33,481 nucleotides of DNA from the IMG/VR virus record IMGVR_UViG_3300025770_000059, positions 1-33,481 of that record; one strand, given 5' to 3'. A program made the position numbers and the translations under genes. The DNA comes from a virus. Below, piece by piece: positions 1-5,878 of this stretch; positions within the stretch are counted from its first letter, which is position 1; each line of letters starts with the position of its first letter. The notes under the pieces were generated by a model that saw only the letters and a program-made list of their open reading frames with translations, did not search any database and was not told the origin of the DNA.

Positions 1-1
1 C

Positions 2-3000
2 ACCGGCCCCGTCGAGGAGGATGTGACCATCACCTTCGCCTCGCAAGATGCGACCCTGGCGAAGTACGCGGTTCCGGGTTCCGGCCCCTACTACACGATC
101 AACGGGTCCAGCGACACGTTGGACATCGCGGTCAACGGTGCCACGATTTCTACGGACCTCGGTGATCCCACGGGAACGGGAACGGGTTTCTTGTCCACCC
201 TTACCGGTGACGAGGTTGCGTACACCGCAGCGAGCGGGAACACCACCTACGTCATTGACGCCACCAACAATGCGGTAGACCTCCAGATTGACGGGTTGCT
301 CATCCAAGCCGTCGCCAATGCTGGAGCCACCCAGGACATCACGGACTACGGTGAGGCCATCAATCGCGCTGCCTTTGGTGAGTTCGCTACAGCCCAAGCC
401 GCCACCATTGCCGCTGAGATCACCCTCGCGGCGGCTACATCTTCGGATGTGGACGATTACTACGTCGGCTGGGAGATCAAGATTTCGGCTGGAACCTCAG
501 CCGGGGATAAGCGCACCATTACGGCTTACAACGGCACAACCAGGGTTGCTACAGTCAGTGTGCCCTTCGCAGCAGCCCCGGATGCCACTTCTACCTACTA
601 CCTCTATGATCCTGCTACCCGTCCACAGATCGCAGGAGCCACACGCTTCCTGTCTCCTGTAGACCTGAACGGCGGCTTCGCTACATTGAATCTGTCCTAT
701 TCGGGCAACGTGACCGCACCGACTGCGTTGGTTTGCGCGGTTGCACCAGGCCCTCACGCCTCGGCAACAGCACTCGCCATAGCGGTCCAAGCTGGAGTAG
801 ACGCAGCCATCCTTGCCGCCTTTGCGTTCAATGACCGGTTGGAGATTGATGTTTCGGCTGACTCCAGTGGTCGCTTGGTGTTGACCCTTGGGGCACACCC
901 GTTGGATACGACACTGGCCACCTTGGAGGTAGTCGCAGACGGAGTCCCCGCTGCGGACTTTGCGCTCCTCGCTGGATTCGACATCGCCACGACGGGCGGG
1001 GCGCAGGCCAAGCTCCAGAACCTCCCCATTGCCAGCACGTTCGCCTTCACCGGAGCGGTGACCGGCCAGAAGGTCTACGACCGACTGATCCTCACCAACC
1101 GCATCACCCCCGGTCAATCCACGGACGGACAGTTCGTGCTTGACCAGTGCCAGTTGAAAGTCCTCGGAGGCACAGGTTCCGTCCAATCTGGACTCACCGC
1201 CAACGAGGAAGCCGATGCAGGTATCCGTGCAACCGTCATGCAGCCCACCATCTTCGGTGAGGTTGGTTTGTCGGGCGGGCAGGATGCAGCGGGCAACCCG
1301 GTCGTTACCTTCTTCGCAGACGGTGGCACGACCCCACAGAACAACGTGTTCAAGTTCACGTTTGAAGGCACCCCCGTTGTGGTCGTCTTCGCCCAGAGTG
1401 ATGGCACGACAGCCATCACTCTGGGCGGCTCCGCAGATGTGCCCCTCACTGATCCCAGTGGCGCGGCAGCGGGTCCGATCATTACCCAGATCAATACAGA
1501 GATGACGGCAGCCGGGATCGCTGTAACCGCGATCCAAGAGGGTGCCGGTATCCGATTCCGAGGTGCGTCGTCGGCTTCGTCCGCAACCATCGTGATCGGA
1601 GACGGCAATGCCAACACCATCCTCGGCTTCTCTACGGGCGACATCGTGTACCGCACGGTTCTCTCTGTAGAAACTCTGGTGAGCGGTCTGATGGCCGCAA
1701 CAGCCTTCACGGCTGTCGCTCTCGCCAAGACCAAGCGTGATGGCGCGAACGCCGAGTACCTGTTCATTCAGAGTCTCGGTACGGCGGGTGCAGGCACCAC
1801 GTCTAGCCTGGCCTTTGTGACCAGCACGGCGCTGCTTCCGGGCACTGGCCTCGGTGTCATCAACGGTGACGGCAACGTGGGCGAGACAGCGATCGATGGC
1901 TACTTCGTTACCTCGTCTGATCCTGTCAATGGTTCGGGCACCTCCGATACGTCGGTACTCAACACGGGTACGGGACAAGACGGCATTGTCGGCCAGACCT
2001 ATCGGGATCTGGTGACTGGTTTGACCTTCTCCGTTCTCCCACGCACCGGAGGCACCGCCTACCCGGTCGGAGTCACGTCTACCGTGACGTTCACCGTGCG
2101 GGCGAATGTGACTACGGACAGCAACCTGCCAGTGAACACCGTTCCCGGCATTGAGTTGTATGTCTCCAACACCTCTGGGGTCACGGTTGGCGATACCGCC
2201 ATCGCGGCGACCTATGAGAAGGGAGGCAACCAACCGTCCGTTGGTGACGTGTACTACGCCAGCTACAACTACCTGAAGCAGGACTACACGACGCAGTTGT
2301 TCACCAAGCAGTCCTCGATTGAGGCAGCTTACGGTGCGGCTACTCCAGAAAACCCGGTCAGTCTCGCCTCCTATCTGGCGATCTTGAACGGCGCGGTCCT
2401 GCTTGCAGTTAAGCAGATCAAGAAGGACGTTGATCTGGATGCTGACGGCACGTTCGACACAGCCTCGACCAATGCGTACCTCGCAGCGATTGATGAAGTG
2501 GAAGGAGCCACCCCAGGCGGGCTGTTCCCTGACACCATCACCCCGCTCAAGGGTGATTCGCTTGAGTTGTTCCAGTACCTCGCACGGCACTGTGACATCC
2601 AGAGCAGCATCCGTTACCGCGCCGAGCGCACTGCAATCTGCGGTTACTCGGCAGGTACACAGCCGACTGATGCGGGCAACATCGCACAGGCGGTGGCTCG
2701 TAGCCGGATGCGGCTCCTGTACCCCGACATCATGACCCTCTCTCTGTCGCGGGCTGACGGCACCACAGATACCTACCTCGTGGACGGCACCTACTTCGCC
2801 TCTGCATGGGTCGGTAACCGTGCTGCCCCGACCATCGACGTTGCGACTCCGTGGACGCGGGGCCGGGTGTTCGGCTTTGATGAGTTGGCCCGCACGCTCG
2901 ATGCGGTTCAGCAGAATCAGGTTGCGGTTCGCGGTGTGTCGGTATTCGCACAGCGGCAGTCGATTATCGAGTGTCGCCACGGTCTGACCACAGACATGAC

Positions 3001-3304
3001 CAACGTGCTGACCAAGACCCCGACCGTGACGACTATTGCGGACGAGGTGCAGCGTCAGGCCCGGTCAACACTGGATCGGTTCATCGGCAAGAAGTTCCTT
3101 TCCGCTGTCACCGGAGACATCGAAGGTCAGTTGTCCGTCACGCTCAAGAAGCTGGTCGCCGCACAGATCATCGCCGCCTTCACCGGAGTCTCGGCCAACG
3201 TGTCTCCCGATGATCCCACGGCTGCGGAAGTCGAGGCTTACTACCAGCCGATTTTTCCATTGTTATATATTATCGTGACATTCAACCTGCGTAGCAGTTT
3301 GTAG
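2..3304 (+). CDS. Contractile tail sheath protein (5' end outside window)
   Basis: The frame is open from the window edge, so the GTG at 23 is probably internal and the gene starts upstream. About 1100 residues are visible. The last ~250 resemble the conserved C-terminal part of contractile tail sheaths: an alpha/beta segment (KGDSLELFQYLARH, RSRMRLLYPDIMTLSL), a stretch around TPWTRGRVFGFDELARTLDA, a helix (ADEVQRQARSTLDRFIGKKF) and a closing beta strand (PIFPLLYIIVTFNLRSSL). Sheath subunits polymerise around the tail tube and contract to drive injection. The N-terminal ~800 residues are beta-rich and much longer than in small myophages, suggesting inserted surface domains; one piece (around nt 1345-1650, IITQINTEM then ILGFSTGD) resembles small domains of fibre and flagellar-hook proteins. 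The final ~18 codons (3248-3304) are abruptly AT-rich with codons otherwise rare in this gene (TTA, ATT, TAT). An endonuclease gene follows. Sheath identity is fairly secure; domain limits are not. Confidence 0.82.
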   Translation, partial: TGPVEEDVTITFASQDATLAKYAVPGSGPYYTINGSSDTLDIAVNGATISTDLGDPTGTGTGFLSTLTGDEVAYTAASGNTTYVIDATNNAVDLQIDGLLIQAVANAGATQDITDYGEAINRAAFGEFATAQAATIAAEITLAAATSSDVDDYYVGWEIKISAGTSAGDKRTITAYNGTTRVATVSVPFAAAPDATSTYYLYDPATRPQIAGATRFLSPVDLNGGFATLNLSYSGNVTAPTALVCAVAPGPHASATALAIAVQAGVDAAILAAFAFNDRLEIDVSADSSGRLVLTLGAHPLDTTLATLEVVADGVPAADFALLAGFDIATTGGAQAKLQNLPIASTFAFTGAVTGQKVYDRLILTNRITPGQSTDGQFVLDQCQLKVLGGTGSVQSGLTANEEADAGIRATVMQPTIFGEVGLSGGQDAAGNPVVTFFADGGTTPQNNVFKFTFEGTPVVVVFAQSDGTTAITLGGSADVPLTDPSGAAAGPIITQINTEMTAAGIAVTAIQEGAGIRFRGASSASSATIVIGDGNANTILGFSTGDIVYRTVLSVETLVSGLMAATAFTAVALAKTKRDGANAEYLFIQSLGTAGAGTTSSLAFVTSTALLPGTGLGVINGDGNVGETAIDGYFVTSSDPVNGSGTSDTSVLNTGTGQDGIVGQTYRDLVTGLTFSVLPRTGGTAYPVGVTSTVTFTVRANVTTDSNLPVNTVPGIELYVSNTSGVTVGDTAIAATYEKGGNQPSVGDVYYASYNYLKQDYTTQLFTKQSSIEAAYGAATPENPVSLASYLAILNGAVLLAVKQIKKDVDLDADGTFDTASTNAYLAAIDEVEGATPGGLFPDTITPLKGDSLELFQYLARHCDIQSSIRYRAERTAICGYSAGTQPTDAGNIAQAVARSRMRLLYPDIMTLSLSRADGTTDTYLVDGTYFASAWVGNRAAPTIDVATPWTRGRVFGFDELARTLDAVQQNQVAVRGVSVFAQRQSIIECRHGLTTDMTNVLTKTPTVTTIADEVQRQARSTLDRFIGKKFLSAVTGDIEGQLSVTLKKLVAAQIIAAFTGVSANVSPDDPTAAEVEAYYQPIFPLLYIIVTFNLRSSL

Positions 3305-3322
3305 CCCCAAGACAATCGAGCA

Positions 3323-3362
3323 TAGAACCTACGCTTTCGACGAATCGAGGGTGTAGGTTCTA
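3323..3362 (+). terminator. 18-bp hairpin just after the sheath gene
   Basis: An almost perfect stem-loop begins 19 bases after the sheath stop codon. Positions 3323-3340 pair with 3345-3362 through 18 pairs, including three G-U, around a CGAA tetraloop. The outer ten base pairs are perfect (TAGAACCTAC / GTAGGTTCTA). No U-tract follows, so this is either an atypical terminator or an RNA processing/stability element at the end of the sheath message. Confidence 0.55.
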
Positions 3363-3398
3363 ACCCTAAACGGGGCGGGTTTCACGAAAACGGTAGAT

Positions 3399-3412
3399 AG
3401 TAGCCCTCCACT
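3399..3412 (+). promoter_or_regulatory. Recurrent 14-base element (divergent copy)
   Basis: AGTAGCCCTCCACT matches the GGTAGCCTTCCTAT-type element found before other genes here at 10 of 14 positions and lies 30 bases before the ATG at 3443. It overlaps the 5' arm of the ribosome-site hairpin. It is the weakest of the seven copies listed. Confidence 0.3.
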
Positions 3413-3433
3413 CGGGTACAGTCCGGGTGGAGG
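3405..3433 (+). promoter_or_regulatory. Hairpin covering the endonuclease ribosome site
   Basis: CCTCCACTCGG (3405-3415) pairs with CCGGGTGGAGG (3423-3433), an 11-bp stem with one G-U and a 7-base loop. The 3' arm contains the Shine-Dalgarno GGAGG (3429-3433), nine bases before the ATG at 3443. If formed in the mRNA it would hide the ribosome site, as is known for some phage homing endonucleases whose translation is restricted. Confidence 0.5.
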
Positions 3434-3442
3434 ACTTCGTTT

Positions 3443-4531
3443 ATGGACTGTTCAATTTGTGGGTTCACCGTTGCCAACGTGCGCGGCCTCGCTTCTCATT
3501 TCCGGCACCAGTCGGACACCCATCCCGACTACGAGACGTGGAAGTCTGACCAGAAGTGGGCGGGCAAGATCGAGGACGAGGACTTCGTTCGTTGTCGGGA
3601 GTGCGGCTTTCGGTCTGCCAGCCTTGCACGGCACTTGAAGTCATCCCACGGATTCACGGCTGACGAGTACCGGGTCAAGCACGGGTCGGATGCCTTGACC
3701 CGCAATCGCCGCACGGAGGCAAAGCGTCGGGAGGGCATTAGGAACGCGAAGCAAGATCGGACGGGTACGAAGCAAGTGCCTTGCTCTACCTGTGGGGTGG
3801 AGATGACAGTCCACAAGCTGTCCCAGTCGAATCTCAAATGTGGTGTGTGTAAGCAGGTGGAGAAGGAAGCACGGTGGGAGGGTCTGGAGGACGGGTTCGA
3901 CTATGTGACCTGTCTCGACTGTGGTTACCGGGCTGTGAACCTGACCTCGCACATGCAGAACGCTCACCCTGACTACCGGGAGCGTCACCCTGACGCGCAG
4001 ATCAACGCGGAGGTTTCCCGCTCTCGTATCGGTGGGGGCGGGCAGAAGATCGACCTCACAGAAGCCGACCTGACCCCATACATGGACGGCAAGGGATGTG
4101 TTGAGGTGGCGAAGGCCGCAGACCATCTTAGGTGTTCGTGGGCTACCGTCCTCCGCAACTGCCGTGCTCTCGGCATCCCGACACGGAACAGGTTGGCTAC
4201 CCAGAAGCGGGTGTTGGACATGGTGGCTCAGGTGTTGGGTGAGCCATACAAGTGGGAGTGGTCACACCCGGAAATCAAGAACCCGGAGACGGGGTACACG
4301 CTGTTCTTCGATGGGTACTTCCCGAAGTCGAAGTTGATCTGCGAGTACCACGGTCGGCAGCACTTTGAGATGATCCCCTACTGGCACAAGACGGAGGAGG
4401 TCTTTCAGCGGCGTGTGGCACTGGAAGCCTACAAGGTTCAGCGTGCTCGTGATCTTGGGTATCGGATCATTGAAGTCCGTTTCGATGATCCGTTGACCTC
4501 GGTGGATTTCTACCGGGGCTTGCTTCGGTGA
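3443..4531 (+). CDS. Zinc-finger homing-endonuclease-like protein (Vsr/PD-(D/E)xK-type C-terminus)
   Basis: This 362-residue protein opens with four candidate zinc sites: C3/C6/H19/H27; C51/C54/H64/H69, a MucR/Ros-like finger with the HG..ADEYR..HG tail; a four-cysteine site C114/C117/C133/C136; and C157/C160/H170/H175. A helix-turn-helix-like stretch follows at about 219-250 (VAKAADHLRCSWATVLRNC). The last ~100 residues fit the Vsr-like / PD-(D/E)xK homing nuclease fold: FFDGYF (D290), CEYHGRQHFE (E301, H303, H307) and AYKVQRARDLGYRIIEVRF (K331). Free-standing homing endonucleases cut an allele lacking them and spread by repair. It sits between structural genes with no other link to them, right after a recoded-looking sheath end. 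ATG start has GGAGG nine bases upstream. The nuclease call is by motif resemblance; the target (perhaps the sheath 3' end) is inferred. Confidence 0.72.
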   Translation: MDCSICGFTVANVRGLASHFRHQSDTHPDYETWKSDQKWAGKIEDEDFVRCRECGFRSASLARHLKSSHGFTADEYRVKHGSDALTRNRRTEAKRREGIRNAKQDRTGTKQVPCSTCGVEMTVHKLSQSNLKCGVCKQVEKEARWEGLEDGFDYVTCLDCGYRAVNLTSHMQNAHPDYRERHPDAQINAEVSRSRIGGGGQKIDLTEADLTPYMDGKGCVEVAKAADHLRCSWATVLRNCRALGIPTRNRLATQKRVLDMVAQVLGEPYKWEWSHPEIKNPETGYTLFFDGYFPKSKLICEYHGRQHFEMIPYWHKTEEVFQRRVALEAYKVQRARDLGYRIIEVRFDDPLTSVDFYRGLLR

Positions 4532-4597
4532 CTTCCCTGTGCTACCTTCTGTGGGCTGACTGATTCTGCTAGACGGAGTTGGGCAGCAGGCATCTTG

Positions 4598-4788
4598 GAC
4601 CCTTCACCGGGTCGAGGGTGTTGGGGTGGGGTTGGTTCCTCACTCATCCCGCAAGGGATGCCCCGGTACAGGCAAGGCTCTGGTCTGTTCCACAGTGGCA
4701 AGGTCGGTCGGGCGCTTTACGCTCCCAAGACTGACCCGAGGCTTCGGCCTCTACAACATGCCGAAATAGTCAATCGTCCCGGTTGACT
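4598..4788 (+). ncRNA. Candidate structured RNA with six stem-loops
   Basis: Pairings visible by eye: GACCC 4598-4602 with GGGTC 4609-4613; CATCCC 4645-4650 with GGGATG 4655-4660, capped by a GCAA (GNRA) tetraloop; CTGT 4685-4688 with ACAG 4692-4695; an 8-bp stem 4702-4709 with 4729-4736 (one G-U) enclosing a smaller GGG/CCC hairpin; GAGGC 4738-4742 with GCCTC 4747-4751 around a TTCG loop; and an 8-bp stem 4768-4775 with 4781-4788. GNRA and UUCG loops are hallmarks of selected RNA structure. Alternative long-range pairings (GGGTC 4609 with GACCC 4733; GACT 4729 with AGTC 4768, preceded by GAAAT) would mimic P3 and P7 of a group I intron, but no full core or splice sites could be assigned. The RNA may belong to the endonuclease element upstream. 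Identity unknown. Confidence 0.4.
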
Positions 4789-4789
4789 C

Positions 4790-4827
4790 CCAAACCCCCA
4801 GTAAGGTCTCGTCCACTGGGGGTTTGG
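4790..4827 (+). terminator. Terminator-like hairpin
   Basis: CCAAACCCCCAGT (4790-4802) and ACTGGGGGTTTGG (4815-4827) form a perfect 13-bp stem around a 12-base loop. Only a weak T-rich tail (TCTATCT) follows. It probably ends transcription of the endonuclease/structured-RNA island before the next gene's own upstream element. Confidence 0.65.
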
Positions 4828-4852
4828 TCTATCTGGGGCTTGCTCCGTCGTC

Positions 4853-4866
4853 GGTAGCCTCTCTAT
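4853..4866 (+). promoter_or_regulatory. Recurrent 14-base element, candidate phage promoter
   Basis: GGTAGCCTCTCTAT, 36 bases before the ATG at 4903 and just after a terminator-like hairpin, which is where a new transcript would be expected to start. Confidence 0.5.
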
Positions 4867-4902
4867 CGCTCCGGTAAGGTCAACAGATTCGGAGATCCTC
4901 TC

Positions 4903-5700
4903 ATGGCTAAGACCCTTACTGCTGCCGACCGATCGGCTTTGATCCGGCTTGCTTCCACTATGGATAAGGGATCTCCCGAGCGAAAGGCGATCCTCGCTGG
5001 GTTGAAGAAGGCTTCCGGCGAATCAAACATCCCCGGCAAGCACATTCTCGACAACGCCAAGGTGTACGACGATGCCATCGTGAAAGACAAAGCCAAGGTG
5101 TCCGGCAATGCCAAGGTGTCCGGCAATGCCGAGGTGTCCGAATATGCCAAGGTTTATGGCAACGCCGTCGTGAGGGGCAATGCCCAGGTGGACGGCGATG
5201 CCTGGGTGTCCGGCAATGCCCAGGTGGACGGCGATGCCTGGGTGTTCGGCAATGCCAAGATGTTCGACAACGCCGAGGTGTCCGGCAATGCCGTGGTGTC
5301 CAGCAATGCCATCGTGAAAGACAAAGCCCAGGTGTCCGGCAATGCCCAGGTGTCCGGCAATGCCATCGTGAAAGACAAAGCCCAGGTGTCCGGCAATGCC
5401 CAGGTGTCCGGCAATGCCGAGGTGTCCGAATATGCCAAGGTTTATGGCAACGCCGTCGTGAGGGGCAACGCCTGGGTGTCCGGCAACGCCCAGGTGTACG
5501 ACAACGCCCAGGTGTACGGCGATGCCCATGTGCTCGACAACGCCAGGGTTGAAGGCAAGGCCGAGGTGTCCGGCAAGGCCAGGGTTGAAGGCAAGGCCGT
5601 GATTGGGGGTACTGCCGTTATTCTAGGAGGGAAGTGGAACGGATCGGAAGGTCCAATCATGGAAGGGACGTGGAAGTCCCCGACCGAGAGGATTCGTTAG
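4903..5700 (+). CDS. Hexapeptide-repeat left-handed beta-helix protein
   Basis: 265 residues. Residues ~1-40 (TAADRSALIRLAST, SPERKAILAGLKKA) form a short helical N-terminal region. From about residue 47 there are 32 consecutive hexads of the type x-V-x-G-N-A (QVSGNA, KVYGNA, VVRGNA), the pattern of left-handed beta-helices with three hexads per turn, so about eleven turns. Enzymes with this fold are acyltransferases, but no catalytic histidine or insertion loop is seen, so a purely structural rod (fibre or decoration) is more likely. The tail GGKWNGSEGPIMEGTW caps the helix. The gene has a GGAG ribosome site eight bases before the ATG. DNA-level repeats inside it (111, 54 and 36 bases) show recent growth by duplication in whole hexads. 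Confidence 0.72.
   Translation: MAKTLTAADRSALIRLASTMDKGSPERKAILAGLKKASGESNIPGKHILDNAKVYDDAIVKDKAKVSGNAKVSGNAEVSEYAKVYGNAVVRGNAQVDGDAWVSGNAQVDGDAWVFGNAKMFDNAEVSGNAVVSSNAIVKDKAQVSGNAQVSGNAIVKDKAQVSGNAQVSGNAEVSEYAKVYGNAVVRGNAWVSGNAQVYDNAQVYGDAHVLDNARVEGKAEVSGKARVEGKAVIGGTAVILGGKWNGSEGPIMEGTWKSPTERIR
5185..5256 (+). repeat. 36-bp tandem duplication
   Basis: Positions 5185-5220 are repeated directly at 5221-5256 with one base change, adding two hexads (QVDGDA, WVSGNA / WVFGNA). Confidence 0.8.
5311..5418 (+). repeat. Exact 54-bp tandem duplication
   Basis: Positions 5311-5364 are repeated without change at 5365-5418, adding three hexads (IVKDKA, QVSGNA, QVSGNA), which is one full turn of a left-handed beta-helix. 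Perfect identity suggests a very recent event. Confidence 0.85.
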
Positions 5701-5712
5701 CCGCAGCAAAGC

Positions 5713-5726
5713 GGTAGCCTTCCTAT
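5713..5726 (+). promoter_or_regulatory. Recurrent 14-base element, candidate phage promoter
   Basis: GGTAGCCTTCCTAT, identical to the copy at 32767-32780. It lies 30 bases before the ATG of the short frame at 5757 and 152 bases before the gene at 5879. Confidence 0.5.
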
Positions 5727-5756
5727 CGCTCCCGACAGGTATCAATCGGTACGCAG

Positions 5757-5828
5757 ATGTGGAACGAGCCGATGGGTCAGGTCGAGGAGCATGGTCGTGA
5801 TGCTTGGACTCGGGAGTATTACCCCTGA
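5757..5828 (+). CDS. Possible 23-residue peptide or gene remnant
   Basis: The frame runs from ATG at 5757 to TGA at 5828 and starts MWNEPMGQVEEHGRDAWTRE. It lies the usual 30 bases after a recurrent upstream element, which argues that a gene starts, or once started, here. Against it: no Shine-Dalgarno at normal spacing (closest AGG about 17 bases away), and the peptide is not recognised. It may be what is left of a deleted gene. Confidence 0.22.
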   Translation: MWNEPMGQVEEHGRDAWTREYYP

Positions 5829-5831
5829 TCC

Positions 5832-5845
5832 GTTACTCATCCTAT
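5832..5845 (+). promoter_or_regulatory. Recurrent 14-base element (variant)
   Basis: GTTACTCATCCTAT matches the copy at 10095-10108 at 10 of 14 positions and lies 33 bases before the ATG at 5879. Confidence 0.38.
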
Positions 5846-5878
5846 GGCGTTCCCAAGGTGTAGACCTACAGGAGCCTC

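Larger units (their letters stand above)
4532..4902 (+). other. Gene-free stretch with structured RNA, terminator and upstream element
   Basis: No convincing coding sequence is present in these 371 bases. They hold, in order, an unremarkable leader (4532-4597), seven consecutive stem-loops (4598-4827, the last terminator-like), and the 14-base recurrent element (4853-4866) followed by the ribosome site GGAG (4891-4894) for the gene at 4903. Short open frames on both strands here lack ribosome sites and follow the hairpin pattern. Confidence 0.6.
5074..5472 (+). repeat. 111-bp direct repeat within the hexapeptide gene
   Basis: Positions 5074-5184 recur at 5362-5472 with three base differences. 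The 288-base offset equals sixteen hexads, so frame and helical register are kept. Confidence 0.85.

Noticed and set aside
497-2980. 827-codon open frame on the - strand
   Set aside because: It lies wholly opposite the sheath gene, has cysteine- and arginine-rich unstructured composition and no plausible ribosome site. It is an antisense by-product of codon bias.
4595-4786. 63-codon + strand frame over the hairpin region
   Set aside because: No ribosome site, and the sequence pattern is explained by stem-loops.
4771-4800. tRNA T-arm-like GGTTGACTCC
   Set aside because: No conserved T-loop C, and no matching acceptor, D or anticodon arms.
3305-4827. Complete group I intron interrupting the sheath gene
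   Set aside because: The sheath C-terminus looks complete before the island, no 3' exon coding sheath residues was found, and P4-P6 and splice sites could not be assigned. Kept only as an alternative for the structured RNA.
5074-5472. CRISPR array or non-coding satellite
   Set aside because: Repeat units are multiples of 18 bases, without unique spacers, and fully coding in frame for a beta-helix.
5023-5529. 168-codon - strand frame with HLG repeats
   Set aside because: The repeats are only the reverse reading of the hexapeptide repeats. No ribosome site.
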